A stretch of 64,000 nucleotides of DNA from Psychrobacillus sp. OK028 (GCF_900103605.1 NZ_FNHY01000008.1:1-64000), one strand, 5' to 3'; numbered from the stretch's first letter, positions 40,732 to 48,916 are shown. Numbers and translations: made by a program. Notes: generated by a model not told the origin, from the sequence alone.

Positions 40732-41964
40732 ATGGATATAAATAACCCTTATGGACCACAACTACCAAACGAACAACCTCCGATAGAACCGAAAAAAAGA
40801 AATGAAAAAAAACGAGGAGTAGCAGGTTATTTCTTTAGCGGACTAGCAGGTGTACTTGTAGGTGCATTGCTTGTATGGTTTTTAATACCTTCCGTAGTGA
40901 CTAATCTACCAACGGATAGAGCAACGAAATCTGGTGAAACAACTAAACAAACCCAACAGCTTTCAGTAGACGTTACAACAGATGTAACTGGAGCTGTAGA
41001 AAAAGCCTCCAGCGCTGTTGTTGGGATAACCAATATTCAATCAGTCACAAACTTCTGGAGCCAGTCAGAAGCAACACAGGATGCTGGCACGGGATCAGGA
41101 GTTATATATAAAAAAGAGAATGGGAAAGCTTATGTTATTACAAATTATCATGTTATTGAAAATGCAAAATCAGTGGAAGTTACATTAGCAGATGGATCTA
41201 AAGTAGAAGCAAGTATTGTAGGAGAAGATATATGGACAGATTTAGCAGTTCTTGCGATTGATGATAAGGGTATAGATTCTGTAATAGAATTTGGTGACTC
41301 TGATGCATTAAAACAAGGAGAAACGGTCATTGCTATCGGTAATCCTTTGGGACTTGATTTTTATGGCTCTGTTACAACTGGAGTAGTATCAGGTAAAGAC
41401 CGCGCAGTCCCGGTTGATTTAAACGGAGATGGATTAGAGGATTGGCAATCAGAAGTTTTACAAACAGATGCAGCGATTAATCCTGGTAATAGTGGTGGTG
41501 CATTGATCAACTTAGCAGGTCAACTAATAGGTATTAACTCGATGAAGATTTCGCAAGCCACTGTAGAAGGAATCGGTTTAGCCATTCCAGTCAACACGGC
41601 TATTCCTATTATTGAAGACTTAGAGCAAAATGGAAAAGTAATTCGACCATCTATGGGGATCACGCTTATAGATTTGACGAATGTACCTGCATTTCATCAA
41701 AAAGAGACATTAAAATTACCAGCGGAAGTTACAACTGGTGTAGTAGTTGACGAAGTTGTAGAAGGAACTCCAGCTGCAGCAGCAGGGATGAAATCATACG
41801 ATGTCATTGTTGAAATGGATGGAGAAAAAGTAGAAAACACGATTGAGTTGCGAAAACACTTATACAATGAAAAGGAAACGGGTGACGAACTGAAAGTGAA
41901 AGTATACAGACAAGGGAAACTAGTCGAGTTAACACTCCATTTAAAGGAATCGGCTGAACTATAA
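40732..41964 (+). CDS. htrA: HtrA-like serine protease (HtrC/YycK)
   Basis: Membrane-anchored DegP/HtrA-family protease for extracytoplasmic quality control. About 410 residues: a basic cytoplasmic start, one membrane helix (about 35-55), a trypsin-like domain with catalytic His in NYHVI, Asp in TDLAVL and Ser in NPGNSGGAL, and a C-terminal PDZ domain. The frame extends 38 codons upstream, but GAGAGGAAGAG before the ATG at 40732 and the charged N terminus MDINNPYGPQLPN fit the family. It follows walJ as in Bacillus. Confidence 0.97.
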   Translation: MDINNPYGPQLPNEQPPIEPKKRNEKKRGVAGYFFSGLAGVLVGALLVWFLIPSVVTNLPTDRATKSGETTKQTQQLSVDVTTDVTGAVEKASSAVVGITNIQSVTNFWSQSEATQDAGTGSGVIYKKENGKAYVITNYHVIENAKSVEVTLADGSKVEASIVGEDIWTDLAVLAIDDKGIDSVIEFGDSDALKQGETVIAIGNPLGLDFYGSVTTGVVSGKDRAVPVDLNGDGLEDWQSEVLQTDAAINPGNSGGALINLAGQLIGINSMKISQATVEGIGLAIPVNTAIPIIEDLEQNGKVIRPSMGITLIDLTNVPAFHQKETLKLPAEVTTGVVVDEVVEGTPAAAAGMKSYDVIVEMDGEKVENTIELRKHLYNEKETGDELKVKVYRQGKLVELTLHLKESAEL

Positions 41965-42004
41965 ACATGTGGATAACTAAATAATGTAAAGAAGAGATTT
42001 ACAC

Positions 42005-42046
42005 AACGAGTAGGAAAAGAAAAGCTTGTCTTTCCTACTCGTTTTT
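42005..42046. terminator. htrA terminator
   Basis: AACGAGTAGGAAA pairs with TTTCCTACTCGTT, followed by TTTCG. Confidence 0.85.
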
Positions 42047-42131
42047 CGTTTGGTAAAATAGGTTGTGGATAACAACGGAGGATATGTGCATAACTATTTA
42101 AAGTATTCCGACAACGAAAGGAGAGGAAAAA

Positions 42132-42299
42132 ATGAGAATATTCAGCTGTGAAAACCATATAAATCACGCTTTAGACATGTTTGTAGCAGAACAAAAAACT
42201 TTTCCAATGCTAGAGGAATTAAATAACGAGGAAAAGTTATCCACAGTTTGCTCCTACTGTGAAAGTAATGCGATATATATTGTGGCTACTGAAAACTAA
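42132..42299 (+). CDS. CxxH/CxxC small protein (YyzF-like)
   Basis: Protein of 55 residues starting MRIFSCENHINHALDMFV. It carries CENH (residues 6-9) and CSYC (41-44), the signature of the CxxH/CxxC family found between htrA and rlmH in Bacillales, probably a metal-binding unit. AAGGAGAGG precedes the ATG. A perfect DnaA box lies within the gene. Function unknown. Confidence 0.9.
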   Translation: MRIFSCENHINHALDMFVAEQKTFPMLEELNNEEKLSTVCSYCESNAIYIVATEN

Positions 42300-42386
42300 A
42301 ACACAAGATGTAGATAACTATTGTGGATATGTGGATAAACTATGTGTATAACTTGTTTGTAAATGAAATGTAAAGGTGGATAACCT

Positions 42387-42866
42387 GTGAATATACAAAT
42401 TATTTCAGTAGGAAAATTAAAAGAAAAATACTTGAAAATGGGGATAGAGGAATATACAAAGCGATTAGGTGCTTATGCAAAAATAGATTTAGTCGAAGTC
42501 CCAGATGAGAAAGCACCTGAAAATTTAAGTGAAGCTGATATGGAAATCGTTAAGAAAAAAGAAGGCGACCGTATTTTAGCGAAAATAGGAGCCGACACGT
42601 ATGTTATTGCTCTAGCAATAGAAGGAAAGATGAAGACATCGGAGCAGCTGGCAAGTGATGTAGAATCTTTGATGACTTACGGTAGAAGTAAAATTGCCTT
42701 TGTTATCGGTGGATCTCTTGGTCTGCACGAAGAGGTGATGAAGCGTTCTGACGAAAAACTATCCTTTAGCAAAATGACGTTACCACATCAGTTGATGAAG
42801 CTAGTGCTGGTGGAGCAGATTTACCGAGCTTTTCGGATTATGAAGGGTGAACCGTATCATAAGTAA
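42387..42866 (+). CDS. rlmH: 23S rRNA (pseudouridine1915-N3)-methyltransferase RlmH
   Basis: SPOUT-class methyltransferase acting on the 70S ribosome. The 159 residues include [13 protein letters not shown] near 110 and the C-terminal [14 protein letters not shown] that closes the knot. The start is GTG after AAAGGTGG, a ribosome site that overlaps a degenerate DnaA box. In staphylococci this gene is orfX, whose last codons are the SCC attachment site; the same codons are repeated downstream here. Confidence 0.98.
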   Translation: MNIQIISVGKLKEKYLKMGIEEYTKRLGAYAKIDLVEVPDEKAPENLSEADMEIVKKKEGDRILAKIGADTYVIALAIEGKMKTSEQLASDVESLMTYGRSKIAFVIGGSLGLHEEVMKRSDEKLSFSKMTLPHQLMKLVLVEQIYRAFRIMKGEPYHK

Positions 42867-42877
42867 ATGAGGTGTTT
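42851..42877 (+). other. SCC-like attachment site 1 (rlmH 3' end)
   Basis: Core ACCGTATCATAAGTAAATGA (then GG) covers the last rlmH codons and stop. It resembles the staphylococcal SCC attB core TATCATAAGTAA. The following TAAATGAGGTGTTT is the left inverted-repeat arm of the segment ending at site 2. Confidence 0.7.
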
Positions 42878-42983
42878 ATCAATCACCCTATCCTTCCAAA
42901 AGGATAGAAAATGATTTACATTTCCAATCGTAATTAAATTAAAATGTATCGAAAAAATATATATAGAAGAGGAGGTCGTTCAT

Positions 42984-43949
42984 TTGAAAGCACTTGTGTT
43001 TAATTCATTCGGAGGACCGGAAGTTCTGGAATATCTTGAAATTGCGGATCCTGTTATCGAGCCTGATGAAATTTTAGTAAGGATGAAAGCAATTGGATTG
43101 AATTTTGCAGATATTTATAGAAGAAGAGGGAACTATCATCTTGCTGGCAATCCTCCATTTATTTTAGGTTATGAAGGGGCGGGAGTCGTTGAAAAGACGG
43201 GAGCAAATGTCCAAGGAATCAATGTTGGTGATCCTGTTGCATTTGCCGATGTCCCATATGCTAACGCGGAACAAGTAGCTGTTCCGCTGGAAAAGGCAAT
43301 TCCTCTTCCAGAAACCATTTCTTTTGAAGAGGCGGCTTCCGTTTTGCTGCAAGGCTTAACTGCCCATTATTTAACAAAAGATAGTTATGCGGTTAAGGAG
43401 AATGAGATAATTCTTGTTCATGCGGCAGCAGGGGGCGTTGGACAGCTACTCATCCAAATTGCAAAGCTCCTAGGTGGAAGGATCATTGGTTTAACCTCTT
43501 CTATGGAGAAGGCGTCCGCAGCTAAGAAAGCTGGAGCGAATCAGGTTTTCTTGTACTCGGATGATTGGAAGAGAAAAGTCTTAGAGGAAACAAACGGAAA
43601 AGGTGTGGATGTTGTCTATGACTCAGTAGGCTCTACACTCGAAGACAGCTTTGCAGCAACTCGCATTGGGGGAACGGTCGTATTTTTTGGAATGGCAGGG
43701 GGAGACCCTGCTCCAGTTGACCCAAGGATGTTGATGGATACGTCAAAGACTTTGACTGGTGGGGATCTTTGGAATGTCCTTACTTCCCGTGAGGAACGGA
43801 TAGCCCGTTCAGCCGAGTTGTTCCGCTGGATAGAAGAGGGGAAAGTAACGGTATCTGAGCCTACGGTATTTGCACTACGGGATGGCCGCAAAGCGCATCA
43901 TTTTCTAGAAAGCCGCAAAAGCACAGGGAAAATTTTATTAAGACCATAA
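42984..43949 (+). CDS. NADPH:quinone oxidoreductase-like MDR enzyme
   Basis: Zinc-independent medium-chain dehydrogenase/reductase of 321 residues. It has a GroES-like N-terminal half (GFNFADIYRRRG-type segment, GYEGAGVVEKTGANV) and a Rossmann half with HAAAGGVGQLLIQIAK near 145-160. The start is TTG at 42984 after GAGGAGGTCG. The single gene with its own terminator occupies the segment between attachment-like sites 1 and 2, so it is probably acquired cargo. Substrate unknown. Confidence 0.92.
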   Translation: MKALVFNSFGGPEVLEYLEIADPVIEPDEILVRMKAIGLNFADIYRRRGNYHLAGNPPFILGYEGAGVVEKTGANVQGINVGDPVAFADVPYANAEQVAVPLEKAIPLPETISFEEAASVLLQGLTAHYLTKDSYAVKENEIILVHAAAGGVGQLLIQIAKLLGGRIIGLTSSMEKASAAKKAGANQVFLYSDDWKRKVLEETNGKGVDVVYDSVGSTLEDSFAATRIGGTVVFFGMAGGDPAPVDPRMLMDTSKTLTGGDLWNVLTSREERIARSAELFRWIEEGKVTVSEPTVFALRDGRKAHHFLESRKSTGKILLRP

Positions 43950-43970
43950 AATGATAAGCTGTGTTGGAAG

Positions 43971-44018
43971 AAAGGAAGACGTTCTCATGTTTTGAATCTA
44001 GAACGTCCTTTCTTTTTA
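43971..44018 (+). terminator. terminator of the oxidoreductase gene
   Basis: AAAGGAAGACGTTCT pairs with AGAACGTCCTTTCT (bulged), followed by TTTTAC. Confidence 0.8.
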
Positions 44019-44121
44019 CTTTCGGTTTGAACACATAGGAAAAGAAATCAGGTTGCACCCTTACATGTCTTTTGTCCTTATTCACCCGCAGAGTACTCCG
44101 GAATGGCTTATTGCCATAAAG

Positions 44122-44176
44122 GAAACCTCATTTAGATGCGCTGAGGGCAACCGTATCACAAGTAGATGAGGTTTCT
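44122..44176. other. SCC-like attachment site 2 with inverted repeats
   Basis: Core at 44150-44171 differs from site 1 at two of 22 positions and still encodes QPYHK followed by a stop. It is flanked by inverted repeats GAAACCTCAT (44122-44131) and ATGAGGTTTC (44165-44174). The left arm AAACCTCATTTA is also the complement of the arm following site 1, so the segment 42864-44134 has inverted termini like an SCC element. Confidence 0.7.
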
Positions 44177-44208
44177 ATAAATCAAAGAAGAGGTACCAAT
44201 AAACTAAC

Positions 44209-44259
44209 TGAACCCCGAATAGTAGACACTTTAAAAAAATTGGACCTATTCGGGGTTCA
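44209..44259. repeat. solo inverted repeat resembling insertion-sequence ends
   Basis: TGAACCCCGAATAG (44209-44222) and CTATTCGGGGTTCA (44246-44259) are perfect 14-base inverted repeats, 23 bases apart, containing TAGACACTTTA. The TGAACCCC...TAGACA pattern resembles termini of IS3-family elements, so this may be a remnant with both ends joined. It could equally serve as a terminator. Confidence 0.5.
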
Positions 44260-44313
44260 ATTCAAACTTTGGCCATCTTCTCTTTTTATTTCCATTGGTT
44301 AATAAAATCTGAG

Positions 44314-44811
44314 TTAAGTATAATTTGCAAAAGTTCCCCAATTTTCTATCTTATTAAGCTGAGGATATATTGAAATAAAGTGAACTATTATGGGAGAATT
44401 ATTCAACTCAGGATGTGAAATAAAAAATCTACTATCTCCATATCTGATTGCTTTCAAAGCAAGTGGTAATTCCCGTCTAAAAATGTCATTTCGTTTTGTA
44501 GCAACAGTCTGATTAAATTGTCCATCTACATCCAAATAAACATTATATACATAACAACCTCTAATTTTAGTCCATTCTCCAAGTACTTCATCTCTCATTG
44601 GATTAATTTTATCGTAGGCAAAAATTAATCCAATTGTTAAAAAAAGGTCTGCAGTAATATCCGAATGGGTCAGTGTGTAGCGTCTATGCATTATAGGTTC
44701 TGTAGTGGTGATTCCTTCTCTAAACTCAACATAAAGTTTATCGGGATTAAAAATGCTCAAGCAACCACTTCCCAACACTTTTTTCTTAATATTATGATGT
44801 TTATTAATCAT
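44314..44811 (-). CDS. Staygreen (SGR) family protein
   Basis: Protein of 165 residues matching the staygreen family: YTLTHSD at 45-51, DEVLGEW at 74-80, ELPLALKAIRYGDS at 114-127 and HPEL near 133. Plant SGR removes magnesium from chlorophyll a, and some bacterial homologues have been reported to dechelate magnesium in vitro; the natural substrate in non-photosynthetic bacilli is unknown. The length is that of bacterial homologues, without the plant transit peptide or cysteine-rich tail. It lies alone between attachment-like sites 2 and 3, suggesting acquisition as cargo. Confidence 0.85.
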   Translation of the reverse strand: MINKHHNIKKKVLGSGCLSIFNPDKLYVEFREGITTTEPIMHRRYTLTHSDITADLFLTIGLIFAYDKINPMRDEVLGEWTKIRGCYVYNVYLDVDGQFNQTVATKRNDIFRRELPLALKAIRYGDSRFFISHPELNNSPIIVHFISIYPQLNKIENWGTFANYT

Positions 44812-44856
44812 TTATACTTCGATATTTGCTTGTGTCTTAATGAGAGGGCTTCGCAA

Positions 44857-44914
44857 CAAAAACCTTATATAGAGATTAGTTACGGAGGACCGTATCATAA
44901 GTAAATAAGGAAAA
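44857..44914. other. SCC-like attachment site 3 with inverted repeats
   Basis: Core at 44889-44910 differs from the rlmH end at one of 22 positions and again encodes GPYHK plus stop. AAAAACCTTATATA on its left and TAAATAAGGAAAAA on its right are imperfect inverted arms, as at site 2. Confidence 0.65.
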
Positions 44915-44958
44915 AGCCAAAAATGAAAAAGTTATACTCATAACTTTTTCATTTTTGG
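44911..44958 (-). terminator. terminator of the DUF4153-like gene
   Basis: A perfect 19-base stem (44917-44935 with 44940-44958, loop ACTC) followed on the minus strand by CTTTTTCC. Confidence 0.85.
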
Positions 44959-45005
44959 TGCTTATAAGGAAGAGCAACCAACATCCGTACATTAATATAG
45001 CCTTC

Positions 45006-46253
45006 CTAATTAAAAAAGAAAGGAAAAGTAAATGTAACGAAAGCCGCCCAAAGTCCGTAAACTGGCAAATACTTAGTGACCGCATCTTGGATGGGTGAAG
45101 GTCCAGTCTTGTTTTGTAGAAAACGCATATAGGAGACCATAATCCAAATAAGGTTTCCCCAGATAAGTATGTTTACACCTAAAACAGCAATTCTATTAGG
45201 CGTAATCCCGTAAGTAGAAAGTCTGAATACGATAGCTGACAAAGCTACACTGTCAATGATAAGAGCAAGAACAATTAAGGCAAAATTTATATAATCTGAA
45301 ATGTTCTTTTTCTCGTCTGAGTCGCTCTCGATAATAGAAAATATGGTAACGGCCAATACACCAAGGAGTATTCCGTTGAAGGCTATCAGGAAATTGCGGT
45401 CCAAAAATGGATTTTTTCCGACCCATATAACCGTTATAAGATAGACCAACAATGTGACCAGGACAAGGGGACTAAAAATTTTGGCTATATACGGTGTAAT
45501 ATTCTTAGCAAGTTTAAGATTCATTGATACCAGGTATGCAGCCACAATAGCGAGAGCGGCAGCACCAAATAAAACGACGTTACTAAAATAGAAGTCCTCT
45601 ATATCCAAGCCAATAAAGCTAAATAACTGCATGGTTAACGTTGCTAGTACCATTCCGCTAACTGCCATGCTAGCGTAAAGAATACAATATTCCAAATTAA
45701 ATTTAAGATAGGCTAATCTTGTACTGCCTTTTGAATATTCATTTCCTGTAAATGCAAGCCCTACCAATATCCATAAAAATATAGGAAGGTGTAAATAAGC
45801 AAGGATAATACTGTCTTTATAATTTAATGGCAGCATATTTAGATAAAACCAAGAAATTAGGAATAACGCTCCAAGGGAATAAATAACACTTTTTTTCGGA
45901 GTATTATTGTAAACAAAATAGGCAGCAATAAAGGGAATTATACCAAAAGCTAGGTTTATTGGAGCAATTGCTTCCTGTTCGACAAAAGAGAAAATGATTC
46001 TGGTACTTATCCCGGCCAGAATGGCTAAAATGCCCATGAATAAGAAGCCTTTTTGAAGTAAGGAAGATTTTTCTGAATTTGCCGTCTCCTTGAAATGCAA
46101 TCTTTCATACCAAATGCCAAGGACCTGAGAATCAGGATTTTGTTCCCATGCGTCTGAGAATGAATTTTTAAAGGCTTTGGGGTCATTTCTAAACATTCTC
46201 TCCAGCTCATGTGGATTAGCAATATTTTCAGTAATTAAATTTTTGCTATCCAT
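45006..46253 (-). CDS. multi-pass membrane protein, DUF4153-like
   Basis: About 415 residues: a soluble N terminus (about 1-65, charged), then roughly 11-12 hydrophobic segments. The C-terminal part with DSVALSAIVFRLSTYGITPNRIAVLGVNI resembles DUF4153 membrane proteins. No catalytic motif is visible. The start is set at ATG 46253 because AAGGGAGGT precedes it directly; the frame continues 17 codons upstream without a good site. The XRE regulator gene lies 57 bases upstream on the same strand. Confidence 0.75.
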   Translation of the reverse strand: MDSKNLITENIANPHELERMFRNDPKAFKNSFSDAWEQNPDSQVLGIWYERLHFKETANSEKSSLLQKGFLFMGILAILAGISTRIIFSFVEQEAIAPINLAFGIIPFIAAYFVYNNTPKKSVIYSLGALFLISWFYLNMLPLNYKDSIILAYLHLPIFLWILVGLAFTGNEYSKGSTRLAYLKFNLEYCILYASMAVSGMVLATLTMQLFSFIGLDIEDFYFSNVVLFGAAALAIVAAYLVSMNLKLAKNITPYIAKIFSPLVLVTLLVYLITVIWVGKNPFLDRNFLIAFNGILLGVLAVTIFSIIESDSDEKKNISDYINFALIVLALIIDSVALSAIVFRLSTYGITPNRIAVLGVNILIWGNLIWIMVSYMRFLQNKTGPSPIQDAVTKYLPVYGLWAAFVTFTFPFFFN

Positions 46254-46310
46254 GATTTTACCTCCCTTAATAATTGTCATAGTAAGTCCTACTTTCATCA
46301 GCAATGTTTA

Positions 46311-46541
46311 TTAATCAAACTCTCTTTGCCTGTCTTCGTCACTTTTGTATTCTAAAATATCTCCAGGCTGACATTCTAGTGATTTACAAAAAGCCTCTAG
46401 AGTTGATAATCGAATCGCTTTTGCCTTTCCATTTTTCAATACAGAAAGATTCGCCATCGTGATGCCAACCTTCTCCGAAATTACCGTTACGCTCATTTTC
46501 CTTCTAGCCAAAATCACATCAATATTGATTATAATTGCCAT
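46311..46541 (-). CDS. YozG-type XRE-family transcriptional regulator
   Basis: Small regulator of about 76 residues consisting almost only of a helix-turn-helix domain (MSVTVISEKVGITMANLSVLKNGKAKAIRLSTLEAFCKSLECQPGDILEY). This subfamily is usually paired with a DUF2975 membrane protein. Here the partner, directly upstream on the same strand, is a pseudogene. The ATG at 46541 follows GAGGTG; a GTG three codons earlier overlaps that site. Confidence 0.88.
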   Translation of the reverse strand: MAIIINIDVILARRKMSVTVISEKVGITMANLSVLKNGKAKAIRLSTLEAFCKSLECQPGDILEYKSDEDRQREFD

Positions 46542-46551
46542 TGGTTTCACC

Positions 46552-47007
46552 TCATATAGTTAAATCATTTTCTGATTTTATATCGATGGCATTTTTTAAT
46601 AGCTTTTGAAGAACAGCAGCAAAGACTGCAATCATCATTGAAGCAAAAGGAACAACCAATCCGACAAAGATGACACCTGGGCGTCGTCTTTCTCCGCAAA
46701 GAGATAGAAGAGTGGCAAGACTAGCACATGCACGGTACTGATTGTGATGGCACAGAATTTGATATTCCTCAAAGATTATACAGATAGTGGCGAGAAAACT
46801 TTATTTTTTCAATATAGCGTAAAAGTTTAATAGCCTGATACAAAGCCAGTAAAAGGGAATCGCCGATGCATCAAAAACGATAGTAACGAGGTATTTAATC
46901 AAGTCAAACTATGGAACCTATTTCGCTGCAATATTACCTAACTCAGGTACCAAAAAGATGCATAAAGCAAGAACTGGAAAGCCCATAAGATGAAAAGCAC
47001 CTCTCAT
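46552..47007 (-). pseudogene. DUF2975 membrane protein, decayed
   Basis: Conceptual translation on the minus strand in several frames recovers DUF2975 pieces: a start like MRGAFHL then GFPVLALCIFLVPELGNIAAK followed by a stop, then ALYQAIKLLRYIEK, SLRNIKFCAIT and finally GVIFVGLVVPFASMMIAVFAAVLQKLLKNAIDIKSENDL with the natural stop next to the regulator start. At least one stop and several frameshifts interrupt it. The layout is that of the common DUF2975-YozG pair. Confidence 0.85.
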
Positions 47008-47357
47008 AAGTATTGTTTTTTAGATATTAACACGTTATTTATTGATAAACAATAAATTTTTATTTATTTTTATAATATTTTTATTGTTAATAATTTATTA
47101 AGACAAAAACAAAAATATTCAAAGAAATGCTCTAAAGGTGTATCTCATGAGTCTCAATTAAATTATAGTTAATCACTAAAAAAAACTAACTTTGTGTATA
47201 AGAAAAGTGAGCCGCAAATGAGGTTTTTGCAAAAAAAGACAGCACCTTCTAATTTAATAGAATGGTACTGCTGTTTTGTTATATAAGTGAAGGATGAAAA
47301 GCTGTTGCATAAATGGTTATTTTGCTTTTGTACAATTCAATCCTTCTAGTCCTCTAG
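47008..47357. other. gene-free spacer
   Basis: Very AT-rich. It contains the stem GACAGCACCTTCTA...TAGAATGGTACTGCTGT at about 47230-47274, probably the terminator of the GyrI-like gene on the minus strand. CAAATGAGGTTTTT at 47214-47227 resembles the arm after attachment-like site 2, but no core is recognisable beside it. Confidence 0.5.
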
Positions 47358-47837
47358 TTATTTCTTAACAACCGGAATCCACATTTCACCGTATACTAAG
47401 CCGTTTCGGTGCCCAATTATAACTGCGGCATTTGGGCCGCCTACATAGGCATACTCCTTCGTTTCTGGTAATACTTGTCCAAAAGCGATGCCAGTAAGCG
47501 TATTACTCAATTCCTCATCAGTTTGGGCTTCTCCTTTAACAACTACATATTCCCCTTTAGGGAATTGAATCACTCTAGTTGCTTCAGGTAATGTTTTCTC
47601 TGTCATCACGCCAGCATAATGCATCATCTTGTTATTTACTGCTTCATTCACCACAAAAATATAGTCGTTCGTAGCTAAAGATTTTAACGTATCAAGTCGT
47701 CCATCTTGTTTGACATCATGCCAGAAGTCTTCCTTTTCTTTATTAATACCAGCATAGTCTGTGTAATTGCTCTTTAACTCAGTTCCAAAACCTAAAACAA
47801 GAAAGCTGTCTTTTTCTTCTATTGTGTAATTTTCCAT
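47358..47837 (-). CDS. GyrI-like effector-binding domain protein
   Basis: About 159 residues with the fold of AraC effector-binding / GyrI proteins, which bind small molecules or inhibit gyrase: a first half up to about residue 75 and a repeat with RVIQFPKGEYVVVKGEAQTDEELSNTL and the end EMWIPVVKK. No DNA-binding domain is attached. It is divergent from a WYL-domain regulator at 47954, a pairing seen in other bacilli, so the regulator probably controls it. The start at 47837 follows GAAGGG; a TTG two codons upstream is possible. Confidence 0.85.
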   Translation of the reverse strand: MENYTIEEKDSFLVLGFGTELKSNYTDYAGINKEKEDFWHDVKQDGRLDTLKSLATNDYIFVVNEAVNNKMMHYAGVMTEKTLPEATRVIQFPKGEYVVVKGEAQTDEELSNTLTGIAFGQVLPETKEYAYVGGPNAAVIIGHRNGLVYGEMWIPVVKK

Positions 47838-47953
47838 ATACAAAACCCTTCTTTCGTTTTAATTTCAATCAATCAAGTGATTTATTTATATACTTGATGA
47901 GTTTATAATAACCTTAAATCATGTCAAAATATGACCCTATTTAGGAGGCTCCG

Positions 47954-48916
47954 ATGAATAAAGTTGAACGGATTAATACAATTATGCGGTATATTAACAA
48001 CCGAGCTCACTTTACAATTTCTGAAATCATGCAAGAATTTAATATCTCACGTTCGACCGCATTTAGAGATATTAGAGAAATTGAAGCCATGGGGATGCCG
48101 CTTGTCGCAGAAGTTGGCAGGGATGGCGGTTATAATGTCTTAAACAACTCTGTACTTCCGACTGTTCGCTTTACTGATAATGAGATTAAAGCACTTTTTA
48201 TCGCCTTTATGGCCACAAGAAATCAACAACTTCCCTATTTAAAGAGTCGTCAGTCTTTAGCTGAAAAATTACTTGGCCTTATTTCAGAGAATCAGCAAGA
48301 AGACCTTATACTTTTAAATCAAATCTTACTTTTTGAAGGGACGAACCCGCATAATCCAGAGTTACTTGATTTATCGGATTTACCTGATCCTGTACTAGAA
48401 AAGCTTATTCAAATTCTTCTTTTGGACCGATATTTATTGATTACTGTCAAGGAAGAGAAAATGACAAAATTTTATCCAATTTATCTCTTGCACCTTCATC
48501 ATGAAAAGGGAAAATGGCTGGTAGAAGGCTTTAACGTAAAGGAAGAAAAGAGAATGATTTTTCCTGTCTCCAATCTCATCGATGTCAAACCAGACCATAC
48601 GAAAAATAAAATAAGTAAAAGAAGAATTTTAGAAAAACTTAGTAGACGGGATATAGAGAGTAACCTTGTCCTTGAGCTTGGTCCAAAAGCGATAGCCCAG
48701 TTCAAAAAATACCATCCTTTAAAAGTTTCCATTTCCTATACAAATCCCTACCAAACTACAGCCGTTCTAGAAACATTTATCAATATTAATAACGCCGAAG
48801 AATTGATCGAAATAACAAATTGGCTTCCCTTTCTGGGTGGGGATATAACAGTTAGGAAAGTGCCAGAAGAAGTCTTAAAAGGTTTACAAGAGAGGCTATT
48901 CCTATACTGCCCATAA
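47954..48916 (+). CDS. YafY-type HTH/WYL-domain regulator
   Basis: Transcriptional regulator of 320 residues: an N-terminal DeoR-like helix-turn-helix (FTISEIMQEFNISRSTAFRDIREIEAMGMPL, about 18-48) and a C-terminal WYL-type ligand-sensing region (about 140-235), followed by a WCX-like end. AGGAGG precedes the ATG. It faces the GyrI-like gene across 116 bases, so shared control is likely. Confidence 0.92.
   Translation: MNKVERINTIMRYINNRAHFTISEIMQEFNISRSTAFRDIREIEAMGMPLVAEVGRDGGYNVLNNSVLPTVRFTDNEIKALFIAFMATRNQQLPYLKSRQSLAEKLLGLISENQQEDLILLNQILLFEGTNPHNPELLDLSDLPDPVLEKLIQILLLDRYLLITVKEEKMTKFYPIYLLHLHHEKGKWLVEGFNVKEEKRMIFPVSNLIDVKPDHTKNKISKRRILEKLSRRDIESNLVLELGPKAIAQFKKYHPLKVSISYTNPYQTTAVLETFININNAEELIEITNWLPFLGGDITVRKVPEEVLKGLQERLFLYCP

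Larger units (their letters stand above)
41968..42383. other. DnaA-box cluster between htrA and rlmH
   Basis: Four perfect boxes (TGTGGATAA at 41968-41976, 42064-42072 and 42330-42338; TTATCCACA at 42237-42245, inside the small CxxH gene). Five boxes with one mismatch lie at 42085-42093, 42309-42317, 42322-42330, 42343-42351 and 42375-42383. The last overlaps the rlmH ribosome site. Such density is far above chance and is otherwise seen only at oriC in this window. Confidence 0.8.

Noticed and set aside
47205-47230. Possible fourth attachment-like site behind rlmH
   Set aside because: CAAATGAGGTTTTT resembles the inverted arm after site 2, but the PYHK-stop core beside it is missing and no partner arm was found, so it is noted only in the spacer entry.
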